Assembly (NCBI GenBank): GCA_008933995.1
Contig: WARS01000015.1
Coordinates: 5,645,861 to 5,709,860, forward strand
Reading direction: 5' to 3'
Length of the DNA stretch: 64,000 nucleotides
Source of the DNA: Datnioides undecimradiatus
Lineage: Eukaryota; Chordata; Actinopteri; Lobotiformes; Datnioididae
The notes under the pieces are model-generated. The model worked only from the letters and a program-made list of their open reading frames with translations. It was not told the origin of the DNA and did not search any database. The position numbers and the translations under genes are program-made. Shown piece by piece: positions 39,232 to 50,800 of the stretch (the first letter of the stretch is position 1; every line of letters begins with the position of its first letter).

Positions 39232-39746
39232 TGACACAGGGTTACTCTGCTGACGAATTACTGCAGCAGACATCTTGAAATTGTCAAACTCAGTTTCTGT
39301 CACATCACCTTCGAGAGCATACTGAAGCTCTGCGGACACTGTAAGAGGTAAACTCACACACATACAATCACAATTACAATATAACAACATTTATAAGTTC
39401 ATAATGGTGTAAAATCGTTCTCTCTTTGTTATCATGAGCACAATTTAACATCCATACTGGTGATAATCCCAAAAAAGCCAGTCAACACGATGACTACAAT
39501 GACCATTTAATGTTAGATTTAAAAAAAGAAAAAAAAATAGTTGAACTGTCTTCGCAAATGTCTCTGACTGTGGGATAACTTTGCTCAAAGGAAACCTAAA
39601 AAGCCCTGTCACATATCAGCTCACTTTTTCCATGTTCCCCTCTCTTTAGGTTGAAGGTGCTTCACCTCTACGGCTGTGCTCATCTCCCCAGTGAGAGAGA
39701 CATAAGAGCAGTGAACGCCACAGTTAAAATTTACCCTCAGCCCTGA
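31904..39746 (+). CDS. F-box / leucine-rich-repeat protein, unnamed
   Basis: Seen: coding exons 31904-33461, 33753-33903, 34194-34348, 34872-34909, 35132-35279, 36277-36437, 37059-37213, 37374-37457, 37972-38038, 38192-38314, 38449-38576, 38845-38961, 39240-39347 and 39650-39746 (TGA). All phases chain and give 1029 residues. Exon 1 is probably non-coding and ends at 31759 before GTGAGT; coding starts in the exon opened by the acceptor at 31878, with ATG 31904. The first 520 residues are polar, likely disordered, and unlike anything I know. An F-box (LPDEVWLSILSLLPHSD) follows at about residues 640-685, then about ten LRRs (SLDVSGCKAVTDAGVQSLA is typical). Family knowledge: F-box proteins bind Skp1 in SCF ubiquitin ligases and the LRRs pick the substrate. 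It belongs to the FBXL class by architecture, but I cannot assign a member. Confidence 0.85.
33708..33738. repeat. (TG)n microsatellite before a splice acceptor
   Basis: About 15 TG units ending 14 bases before the acceptor AG at 33751-33752 of the F-box/LRR gene. Confidence 0.95.
35132..35279 (+). CDS. F-box exon
   Basis: The exon, phase 0 to 1, encodes WLSLPDEVWLSILSLLPHSD, VCRVLQVCRRLHTLA and ADHTLW, the last residue being completed by the next exon. It fits the F-box consensus: LP.E at the start, a VC+ motif and a closing D..LW. This motif makes the gene a likely Skp1-binding SCF subunit. Confidence 0.88.
35386..35640. mobile_element. hAT-type MITE fragment
   Basis: Begins CCACTGGTAGAAGTATTCAG followed by ATCCTTTATTTAA, then ACAAGTAAAAATTCAGCATT and CTAAAAGTACTCATTGTGC. 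It matches a very common fish repeat whose full copies start CAGTGGTGGAAG (from memory). The right part is too diverged to place. It lies in the F-box/LRR intron 35280-36276. Confidence 0.6.
36016..36079. repeat. (TG)n microsatellite
   Basis: Slightly interrupted TG repeat in the F-box/LRR intron 35280-36276. Confidence 0.95.
36277..39746 (+). CDS. LRR exons of F-box/LRR gene
   Basis: Nine exons encode consecutive cysteine-containing-type leucine-rich repeats of about 26 residues: LCLYSCSGLSLTSCG, VDVSWSGATDTGVKAL, IVLNGCHVTDDPLMKL, LNLTGLQAVSDAILDTL, LTLSSCPRVSDLTLHSI, SLDVSGCKAVTDAGVQSL, then VKLSFCHITFESILKL and LKVLHLYGCAHLPSE near the end. The 117-nt exon 38845-38961 has phase 2 at both ends and could be skipped without a frameshift. 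Confidence 0.88.
38581..38626. repeat. (CA)n tract touching a splice donor
   Basis: About 23 pure CA units beginning four bases after the exon end at 38576; the donor itself reads GTACACAC and runs into the repeat. CA-rich RNA is a known hnRNP L binding element. Confidence 0.95.
39163..39228. repeat. (TG)n tract next to a splice acceptor
   Basis: About 33 pure TG units ending 11 bases before the acceptor AG at 39238-39239. The tract takes the place of much of the polypyrimidine tract. Confidence 0.95.
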
Positions 39747-41321
39747 CTCACATGCAAACATCTGAACACAGCTGGATAGATATAATGTTATAAAATAGTA
39801 AAAAACAAAGAATTATCAAATGATTTTTACTTTTATTACACTTAATCCTGTAATGTTCCACTGATGGTCTGTGTAAAGCATTATGACTTGTGTTCAGTGA
39901 TGTATAAAATGCAACAAATGAATGTATCTGTATGTTTTTAACTGTGTGTGTAGAATAGTTTAGCTGTGTTTGAATCTTTGGAAAGAGTTACTTGAGTTTT
40001 TCTATTTTGGATCAGGTTCATTAACTTGTTATCCGTAACTTGGCTCATTAGTCACCCCTGTTTGTTTGACAGCAAAACAACAAGACAATTATCAGTCAGT
40101 CACTTTAATGCTTGTATGGTTGTGCTGACAAAAGTGCATGCAAGCATCGCTGACTGTCTCCTCATATGTGCACCTTTGAGTATTAGATATAACTGAATTG
40201 TCATTGCAAATTAAATAGTTAAGAATCAAACAAGAAGTACAAAAGAGTAATGTGTGTATGTATAGTGGTAATATATAAATAACCAAACGTGGTAGATATG
40301 AATGACATTATATATAACATAAAACTAGTATAAACAGTATAGATAGCACATGTAAGTGTAGTGTAGGACATTATATACAGAATAAATAATAATATAAAAT
40401 GAATATTCACTTTATGTCAGATAGATAGACAATAGGATACATCTAAATACACCATAGCTCTGCATATGAATGTGAGACTATGTGCAGTGGTGGGGCAACA
40501 GCACTACTGGGTGGGACTGGTGAAGTATATCCAGAACTCAGCTGCCTGCCTTCACAACCTCCACTGGCTCCCAATCAAATATGGGGCTGACTACAAAATA
40601 CTTCTGCTCATCCACAAACTCCTCAATAACCTAGCCTCCTTGTCTGTCCAATCTCCACCCATCACCTGGATGCAAACTCACTTCTGACCACCAGGACCAA
40701 GCTTTGGATGTGGGACAACAAAGCCTTCTCCACAACATCTTCAAACTTGCCTTCTCCTGCTAAGTGACTCCGCTTTTCATCTTTTATTTACCTCCCATCA
40801 AACCAAACCACTGTCATTTCTGGTGTTTTTATGTACATTTAAAGGAAGTTTGAGTATCTAGAAAAGTATCATATAAAATAAATGTATTATTATTATTATT
40901 ATTATTATTGTTTTATATTTCAGTGATATTAGAAAATAGGAACACTGGCAGAGTCTGTATCTGAATCAGAGTGCAGCAGCAGAGGAGATGTTTAGTTGAA
41001 TATGTTAGTCTATTTTATCTGCCTTTTTCTGTCTAAGGTTTGTGCCCTTCTCTCAGTTTTATAGTCTGGAGGGGAACTTTAACAAATCGCTGACTGTATA
41101 TACTAATGAATATGAACCTTATGAATGAATGAAACAAAAAGTTATTTTGTTAAGTTTATACTCCTGCAGACCCTGGCCACACTGTTATTTCCCTCTTTTT
41201 TGGCTTCCCTGCGGGATTCTTCCACTTTGCCAGTCATGGCTTTAACAGCATTTGCAACACCATTTTTAAGGGGCCTTGTTTTCATCAAGAGGGCACATAA
41301 CGTGTCAAAAAAAGGGAAGGG
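39747..41321 (+). other. Intergenic, F-box/LRR gene to rasef
   Basis: About 1.6 kb. It holds the 3' UTR of the F-box/LRR gene, with no clear AATAAA near the stop (weaker AATAAA-containing runs lie near 40380), an AT-rich stretch at 40200-40440, a LINE remnant at about 40515-40760, and (ATT)n at 40887-40912. Confidence 0.6.
40515..40760 (+). mobile_element. 5'-truncated LINE remnant
   Basis: The frame at 40466-40687 contains IQNSAACLHNLHWLPIKYGA followed by DYKILLLIHKLLNNLA. This matches the conserved LHWLP....I.FK.LLL..K.L..LAP..L pattern found at the end of the reverse transcriptase ORF of many fish LINEs. The frame is short and broken. A (ATT)n tract at 40887-40912, common near LINE tails, follows. 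Confidence 0.7.
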
Positions 41322-41328
41322 TATAAAA
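41322..41328 (+). promoter_or_regulatory. rasef: TATA box for rasef exon 1a
   Basis: GGGTATAAAAGTG, a textbook TATA context. It predicts a start near 41350-41355 and a 5' UTR of about 190 bases before the ATG at 41546, with no intervening splice site needed. Confidence 0.6.
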
Positions 41329-41545
41329 GTGAGGTAGCAGAGGGATTGAGACTAATCCTGGAACTGCATGGGATTTTTTTCAGACATGGAGCAAACTGCT
41401 TTGCTTGCTCCCAGCTAACAGCCGCCTTCCAACCATCCCTGATTCTCACCAGATGGAAATGCAATGAATTAAATTCCTGACTTTGGTGTACAGTTGAACT
41501 CCATCAGGCAGCATTTGTTTTTTCAAGAGCCACATTGACAAAACC

Positions 41546-41865
41546 ATGGCATCAAAAAAGGGCATGAGTGAGGAAGAACAAAACCGCCTGAGTTTGCTCT
41601 TTCACGCCCACGACAAGGATAATTCAGGTCGGGTTGAAAAAAATGAGTTCTCTACCATCTGTCAGGAGCTTCATGTCCCGTCGCAGGAAGCTGTCAGTAT
41701 ATTCAACCAGCTGGATGTCAACAGAGACGGTACAGCGACCTTAGAGGAGTTCATCGGTGGCTTCAAAGAGCATCGCTTGGAGAAAGAAGATGATTCGGAG
41801 GAGGACGAGAACTGCTCTAAAAGTGAGGGAGACGGATTAAAGTGTGAGCAACAGGTCACATCCAG
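41546..41865 (+). CDS. rasef: rasef exon 1a: first EF-hand pair
   Basis: ATG in good context (ACCATGG), then [19 protein letters not shown]. Two canonical 12-residue calcium loops follow: [12 protein letters not shown] and [12 protein letters not shown]. An acidic tail with EDDSEEDEN ends at TSCAG... as TCC-AG|GTGAG in phase 2. It lacks the WENFERKMG...KFIPR segment that joins the EF-hands to the coiled coil in exon 1b and in the human protein. It probably has its own TATA promoter at 41322. Confidence 0.85.
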
Positions 41866-44800
41866 GTGAGATGTCATGAAAATCAAAAAACACTTCAGCC
41901 TCCTCCTTATTCAGAGGTTGGTGTTGTGATTATACAATGAACTTCATCACTTTATAACCAAACTGAGTGGCGAGACTCATACAGGGAGTTAAAAACAGGG
42001 GCCCAAGGCTGGTTTTTGCCCTGGGGCATCTTATTGAGCTTATCTGGCCCTGCTAATTCCCTCTATGATGTTACTCAATGTAAAGAATGCATCTAGTGAT
42101 CTATTACAGCTAAAACTATTACAGCTAAAAGTACACAGTGCTCTATGTAAAACTTTCTAAGAAACGTAATATTCAATTAAAACTAAAGTCATTTTATAGA
42201 TTTAATATTTGAAAATTAGTGAGTTTTCCCAAAGATGTAAGTTACGCAGAGTAGAGGACACTGTGTGCACTGTAGGAATTTATTTTCTGGCCTTTTCTTT
42301 CAAATTATACAGGTTCATGATCTCCGGCTCTATAATTTATATAATAAGTTTATTCAATCAGACTTACATTACAGGCTATTAGTCTTCCACCACAATAAAA
42401 GTACTTTCATTTGGCCTGAAGCCCGGACCGCCATTGTTAAAGTGAGAGAGAGAAAGACACATACACACACACACACACACACACAAGCACACACAGTTAC
42501 ACTCACAAGGCACGCACAGGTAATGATCCCTGTCGCGCTACCTGACTCAGACACAGCAGCTGATCTGTCTGTCCGGCTGGCTTCTGGTCGCAACAAACCG
42601 GGGAATTATCTGTCGATGACAACACAGGAGCCGTAGATCGAGTTAGATTAAGTAAATTATTTAAAACGGATTATTTCTGTGAATGCGAAACAGCTGTCAA
42701 CATGTTTGGATAAAGGCGGAAAAGTCTTTTTGGATCATAGTTTAGAGCTCCTGGGTCCGTCTCGGGGGGTCACCCAAATTCACTGAAACGCCTCCTTTCC
42801 CCCACAGCCAGCCACATCCCTCCATCAAGGGTATGAGCGCGGCGGAGCAGGAGCGGCTGCGCTCCCTTTTTCACACCTACGACGCGGACAACTCGGGGCG
42901 GATCGAGAGAAACGAGTTTCTCACCATCTGCGCGGAGCTGCAGGTGTCCGCCACCGAGGCCGAGCGGATATTTAACCGGCTGGACGTCGACCAGGACGGA
43001 ACCGTCACCCTGCTGGAGTTCATCAGCGGCTTCCACGACCGCTACGAGGAGGCCATGGAGACGGACGTAGGAGACGTGTCCGCCGCCTGGGAGAACTTCG
43101 AGAGGAAAATGGGCGAGCAGGCCAAGTTCATCCCCAGGTGAGAGCGCACACCTGACAGCCAGGGAGGTGGCACTGCGCAGACAAATTATGGAAATGTTTA
43201 GATGATATGATTGTGTTCAACAATGAGCGCATTGTGTATAAAGATCTCCACAGGGAGATATCTGACACAAGAGGCATCACAAAAAGGAAAATCCTCAACA
43301 AACAAAGCAGTTCACAAACTGAAGGGTCGAGTTTAAGTGCAGTATAAAACACTCATGTTGGGACTAGTGCAGCCATGTCATTTAAATAACATGCAAACAT
43401 TGTGAGAGTGATAGTTGTCTGTTATGAGCTGGGTGTAAGTGTTTTACATACACTTGTGGTGAGTGTGTCTGTTTTCCTGTACATGGGCAGGTTAATAAGT
43501 TTTCATGTTAACTCAAATGTGTCTGATCCAGTGGATACAGCGAGATAAGAAACTGTACAGCAGCTTTTAACATACAGGTAGCTGTGTGGAGACCTGCAGA
43601 CAATCAGAAGTTAAACAATTATCTAGTCTAAGCTTGCTTATTATGATCTTATATCTTCAGTTTCTTTTATTTACTGAAATATATGTCCTCAGCTGAGCCT
43701 TTACTGGTAAAATTTTATACATCTATCAGTCACTTTATTGATTTTTTAATGGATGTGTAAAAGGTCTGTATCCTCTCCCAAATGAATAATAATACTCTCT
43801 GTCGCCTATTGTAACTGGCTAATTGAAGCCAAGCTTCACCCTTAGCTACACCCATTTCACAAAATTCATTCATAGGCTAACTGGGTGGTGAGATACTGTA
43901 TCATCATTCATAACATTTGGCTAAATAGAGTGACATTTCCCTACTTAAAAGCAGTTTATAAAGGAGTCTCTCAGTATGAACTTTGAGCAGAGACACATCT
44001 CTTCCTCAATTTTTCCACTTTACATGAAAATAATGAAATATTTACATGATGTTGGCACTATACCATTTAATTATAATGGCTAAAATCAATGTGTTCATAA
44101 CAAGAATATTTTTTATAATAAAACTAAAAATAAAATCATTATGTGACAACCAACTTTAAATTTTTGATTTATTTTACTGTTTCTGACAAAATTCTGCTCA
44201 GACAGAGAAGATGTTTCTCAGAGAGAGAGACTTGTTAGAGTGGTCCTCCACCAAACTAAAACCAGAGGAAATCAGAAAACAGTGAAACATTGTCAGTGTA
44301 TGACAAGCACTCATCTCACATATTACATCGGTAACATAATCATACAGTACTGGAGAGGCAGTATCACATGATCAAATTTTCCTGGAAATCAGCGTTCATC
44401 GATACTTGAGGATGACTATAAGCGTTAAAGTGATCCTGCATCACTGGGTTTCTCCACTGTTGATTGTATTTACTCTTTGTGAATCCAAATGTAAATTTTT
44501 CTTGAAAACCAGTAAGAATTAACTGTTATGAAAAACAATTTTTCTTCACAAAATCAAACTTTGTGTATATTTTTAAACAAAGACGCTATTATGAAAATAA
44601 AACCCCTTTCCTTTTTTGCACTTTACACATCTTAGGCCACCTGTTGCTCATAAAATTTCTGTCTTCCACTTGCAGTTTCAGGCCCGCAAGAGTTTTTTTT
44701 TAGTTTTTATAGATCCTCATTTAATGTGTAACTCATAGTACTGCTTTGAGTTACTGTCTCTCATCATTGACTTCCCTCTTCTCAAGTGTTCCTCCTGCAA

Positions 44801-47800
44801 TGCTGCCTGAGTGTTTGTACAAAAGAATAATAAGTTAATAAGTAATAAGTTAAATATACAGCTTGGTGTCTGCTATCTAATCTATATCTACTCTATCATC
44901 TAGTTCACTTTCACATCAATGAAATTTCACTGAAATTATCAAGTTATATTTTTAATTAATTAATTTGATATTTAACTATTTATAGATATAATTATTAGAT
45001 TTTAGATATTTTAGCCAACGAAATTGTTTCTGATTCAGTAGATTTTAACCCCTTTATTTTCTGCACAGCCACTTGTGTTCAGACTGTGTTTAAGATTATA
45101 TACGTTTGGCTTATTTTGTAGAAAAACATGTTTGTGGTTGTGGTTCCTGGTGACATTATCAGCACCAAAACTCAGGTATCAAATCAGCAAAAGCATGCAG
45201 GTTTTAACTTGTTTCCAGTCTATCCACTTTATTGAAAGTGTACGTCTGCATCTGTTTTTATCATGTTTTCATATATTAATCCAGTGTTTATGTGCGTGTC
45301 AACATAATATCTATAGTGCCCGTGTGCGTTGTGTGCGTGTGTGAGTGGCCCCAGGCCTGGCATGAGACTCGTCTTCGTGCTGCTGCTCTCTGGATTTGAG
45401 ACATTGATTGTCACAGTGGTGCCATCTGTTAAATACACCCTCTTATCTTCAAGCAGTTATAGCCACTGTTACAGCAGTCAGCTGAGAGATGACAGTTTGG
45501 AAAACAGAGCACACAGCTCACTTCAGACAAGTGTCTGTTTTTCTGTGGATGAAAGGATATTTTGTGTCACTATGAGATAGAGACATCAGGAGCAGAAAAT
45601 TAATTACATTCCTATTCATACTTTTATTGCTGAGTGAGGCTGATGTAATGAGGCTCTCAGCTGACTGGGACACAAATTAAGTGCTGCGCTACAAGACGGC
45701 TCCTCTGCACAGCATCTTTATATATCACAAGATCTCTAAGATGCTTTCCAAATGCACTTTTGTTTTGAAATGCTTTAGTAAGTGTGGACACAGTGTCTTA
45801 AAGCACTAGGACATGCTATAGACCTCTGAAAGAGGCTCCATCATCATGGAGCCATTTCAGAGGTCTGAGTCACGAGTTCCCCTTGCTTTGAGCTTTTGAG
45901 CATGTTTCTCTTCTTTTTTTAAATCCAGAGAAATAAATGCAAATTGCAAACACATCAAATATCACGATGAATAACAAAAAACATCTTTATTGCTGGCAGA
46001 TATTTCTATTTACGTGTTTTTCTCCAACTTTAAGTGTTTAACCTCACATCACAGCCTAACAACAGTTTCTATGTACAACTTGTTTGTCCCTGCTTGTCTG
46101 TGTGTGTGTGTGTGTGTGTGTTTCTGTTGTGATCAGTTTATGTGTGTGTATGACGAAGCAGCAAGCTGTGTGTCACTGAGTTATTTGCAGACAGGCAGTA
46201 GTGTCTATATGCTTTAGCATTACAGCCAGTCCACCTTGTCAGAAGGCAAACACACGCACACACTGTAGTCTTTATATGACCCACTTTCACCCTTGTGTTG
46301 TGACGCAGACTGATTCATATATAATTGTAATAACTTCCTAACATGCATGCACACATTAATGTTGTAACTTATATATTGATGCATCCTTCTGGTCTGGTTT
46401 CTGTACTGTTTCAACAGGGAATTGTGGTACAGCATAAATTTACACTGAGTCACTGACAGCACGGTTTCTTCAAAGTGTCTTTATTTCCACGTGGCTTTAA
46501 AGGAATAATCCAACATCCTGGGAAATATTATTATGATTATTGTTATATCAATTTTTGGGGGTTTGTCTGCCAGACTATTTTTGTTTGGCACCTGTAGCTT
46601 GGTTGTCTTGTGACTGGAAATAGTCCTGCACAAAAGCCCTATTAGGGAACAATTTGATGTTTTTACACTTCAGTATTTGTACAGATTAAACAAAGTAGAT
46701 GTAACTTGTTAATGAGCACTGCTTTTAGGTGATAATGTTTCCTATTGAGTGAGCCACACTAGCTTTGTCCCTCTATTTTCAGTCTTTGTGCTAAGCTAAG
46801 CTAAATGACTGCTGTCATTATCACAAACAGACAGAACATCAACAGACAGATATGGGAGCTCTATCACTCTTTTCATCTAACTCCAAGAAGGAAATCAGAT
46901 AAGCATATTTACTCAAATGTCCTTTAAACTTGTCATTGTCACAGTCATTGTAATTCAATCACTAAAAATTTGACTAGATCAAATAATTAAATGATCATCT
47001 TAAATACATTGTACAGCTGACAAAGCAGACGTTCAGCTTCTGTATGAATGAAACATAACAACCAGAACTCTTAATCTTAAATTCAAAGTCATGTTTGAAT
47101 TTAAGAAATCTTGTTGGGGAAACATTACCATGCACACGCCAGCACTTCACAACAACAATGATATCAAATCCTGATTGTCTTCCAGGAATGAACAAGCAGC
47201 AACGTTGTACCAGAACATCAGCCTGACTGAGCCCAGACTGATACCTCAGCTTGAGAAAGTCATCATAAACTTCACCAAAGAGATCAAACAGCAGAACTCA
47301 GAGATGGAGAACCTGGCGCTTGCCATCAAACGGTGGGAATCACACACGCATTTACAAACATTCACATGTATCCTTGCGTCTCAATGGGACTGCAAAAAAT
47401 GAGAATGTGTGAAAAACATCGTAACATCGTCAAATAAACTGTGAGAGAATAACAATGTGGATACCAGATAAGACTGCGTAACTCCATGATAGATCAGTTT
47501 CAATGAATCATAAATGCTTTTGTCTTTGCAACAAAAGCGACAAAACCTCTTCTTCGTCATGGACACTTGGAAGAGGACATACTACACAAACACATAGGAG
47601 GCAAAGCTCAAACTCAACGTTCACACAGACAGAAGAAAGGGGAAGAGAGAGAGACAAGAGGAGAGGATGAATATCCTGAAGGGCAAAGATCCAGATAATA
47701 AAGTTAACAGTCCTCTCATTCACAGGACAAACACAGACTTTACGTGTTAAGTTAAATGACTCATTGAGCGTGATAGATATAAATAGGTACAGGTACCTGA

Positions 47801-50800
47801 AGTAATCAAAGAATAAACAACTAAGAATCAAGGCAAAAATATATGAGTTTTAACCAGGCAAGCCTGTTGCAAGCATGTTGCAAACTGAGTAAAACCAAAT
47901 GAAACCTTAATAAGGCTAAACTTAGAGGATTGAATGTCTTGAGGTGTTGAGGTGAATATAAAATGCTTTGAAAGTTTAAAAATAAAGGTCTGATGATGAG
48001 TCAACTGGAGATTTAACACAAAAGTTAAGCCACCCCTGGATGACTTATATTTATTATTTTAATGCTTTATGTTGTAAGTCAAGTGATGGATGGAGGTTAT
48101 TGTTACTGTTACTGTTTTTCAGAGCACAGGACCAAGCATCAATGCAGCTCAGTGAGATGGAGGACGAGATGGACCAACGTATTCAAGCTGCTGAGAGAAA
48201 AACACGAGATCAGGTGAGACAAATTAAGACGCGTGACAACAGGAAAACACAACTTTTTGATGATGTTTGAAATATTACAGGCTCGTGTTTTTGTTTCTCT
48301 GCAGTTTGTGTAGGCAAAGCGATAAGCGGGGCACGTTTGCTCAGCTCCTCCCTCATGTTAAACAAACGTACGCGGCTCAGTATCAAATTACTGATCCGTA
48401 GGCAGACACGCCAGCTGATCAGCTGGGTTTCACATCTCTGTGGATCCCAGATATGAAACAGTTGACAGATAAAGGTGCTTTTAGCCGCCAGTGTTTAAAA
48501 TGATAAGGCTTATTATATTTGCAGTGACAACGATGGCTGACGTGGATAAAAATAATCATCTATAAAGAATCAGGGTGCTGATAATGTGTCATCAGGGTGT
48601 AACAAACCTGAACTATTGTTCACCTGTTTGCAGTGAAGGATGAGGGTTTTTTGAGTGAACTTTGAGCCCTTTGATGTCTGCCTGAAATGTCATGTACGGC
48701 TGAATGAGACAAGTCAGATTTAGGGATGGAGCTGCTTAATTGATAATGATGCAGCTATATTTTAAAACAACAGGAACTTTTAGAATCATGAACTAAAGCT
48801 ATTTTATTCCCTTGTTGACTTTTCGATTTCATGCTTTTCCATCAATTGTAAGCTTCTGGATCACGCGTTGTTTGAGAAAGCTGGAGATATTTCCCGGAAT
48901 TTGGTGAAACACATCAAACAGTGTGTTAAACGATAAGATTTGATAACAATATTTAGCTTTCCATGACATAAATTAAAATGTGAAAACGACTAAAATCAGT
49001 GACTGAACAGTACAGCTCACCTGCAGGTTCATAAGGTTGTTTATTGTAATTGTAATTTTAACTTATGTCCCAATGCTTCTTTAAAACATGCACATGAACA
49101 TAAACCTTGCCTTATCACTGAGAGTGTGTATAAACTTATGTAAGTGTACTGCACTGACTCAGCTATCTCAGGAGCCGCTGTTTGTTCTGTGTAAGAAAGG
49201 CACACAAATTTAGAGGGCACTCGCCTGCATCCTGTCACACTGAAATGTATGTCGTGTTCTGACACCATTAAGGGAGGTTTTTATTTTTGGAAAACTGTAG
49301 ACGGTTGCTGATAGACGTATCGACTCCCCGGCAGCCTCCGAACAACGGTTCAAAAGCAGCCCAGAAATAGCACGGAGTGATGTGCCACAGAAATGACATA
49401 ACTGAAGAGAGAGAGAGTAAACACACACAATCACACTTTCATGAAATATATCACAAGCCATTATTTATTGGGGGGGTTTTCGCCCGTGTTTGTGTTTGTA
49501 TGCATCTTTATGCAGGAGAAGAAGCAAACAGAGGCCGCACTGAATGAGTTACGAAGGAGTTGTGAAAATGAAGTGTGTGAGCTGCAGTGTAAGATCCAGA
49601 GGATGCAGATGGTAAATGTTGAACTTTATTTTCATTCTAACACAACATTAACACGGTAGGTCAATATAGACTCCTGCCAACTCTATGAATATGCTGATTC
49701 GCCTCATACGGTCGCCTTAAATAAACCATCATACCAACCTCATGAGACTTGAGCCATGAACAGCCTACAATATAATGTTCAAATGTAAAAAATATTTTTT
49801 TATTTTCTTGTCTGTAGTTGCATTAGAATAAGTGTCATATTGGAGATTATAATGCAAATCTTTAAGCCATGCATTGCTACAGTCAGAGAGCACAATGCTG
49901 CACTGCTGTATCTCACTGACATGTGGGACAGGAATGTGCATTTGACCTATTTGAATGCAAACACTCTCAGTCTCTTAAAAGACTGTGCTGTAGATGTCTT
50001 TTATGAGCAACACTGACTGCATTCAAAAGAAGCTGAAACCACGACTAATTTATTCTTTCGACCTCTTGAAAACACAAATGTCAGCTGGAGTCAGTGAAAT
50101 CCACTAATTGAAACTTCAAAGCTACCATGACTGTGTGTGTGTGCGCGCATGTATGTGCATGCAGTCTCAATAACAACAGTTTGAGTCACAATCTAATTTA
50201 GGACAAATTACTTTAAACCTAAATGTGTGAACTCCATCAGATAGAAGAGAAGTACAAGAACATCACTGTGAAAGATGAGAGCCCAGCCTTGAAGAAGAAG
50301 ATCAATGAGCTGACACTGGTGAGAGTGAATATACTAATTTGTAACATCTTAGTTCTGTCGTTTCACTACAGTTAGTATTTTGGGGTGTCTCTTGACTTTC
50401 AGTTTATAACACACTCAGTTTCTTACATATTCCATCTTCCTCTCTGCAGGAGAACCAGAGGTTAAAGCAGGAGCTGCTGAAGACTCAGACCACACTTGCC
50501 TGTCTGCAGAGTGAGATGGACTCACTGAAGACAGAGTTAATGGATCAAAGCATCAGCTCTGAACGGTGAATTTATTATAGTTTGTTCTGGCTTTTGTGTC
50601 CTTATATGTGTCATACATTTACCATTTTCTTTACTTCAGTGTTCAGTCATTTCACTGGATTTATCTTGACTGTAAACCTTGAAAGTCTAAACCTAGTAGT
50701 AGAGGTACAGGTTTTCTGCCTTTTTCTCACCCTACTTGTGGATTAATGTGAACATGAGAATAATCACTGTATGCAACCTGTTCTCCATCTTTTATAACTT

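Larger units (their letters stand above)
43138..47185 (+). other. rasef: rasef intron after exon 1b
   Basis: 4-kb AT-rich intron holding a strong short hairpin at 45820-45866, (TG)n at 46099-46121 and the second copy of the fish MITE at about 46497-46925. No exon was recognised. Confidence 0.75.

Noticed and set aside
48300-48430. Slightly CpG-enriched stretch in the rasef intron, possible internal promoter
   Set aside because: Too short and weak, with no TATA, no open frame and no following first exon in phase.
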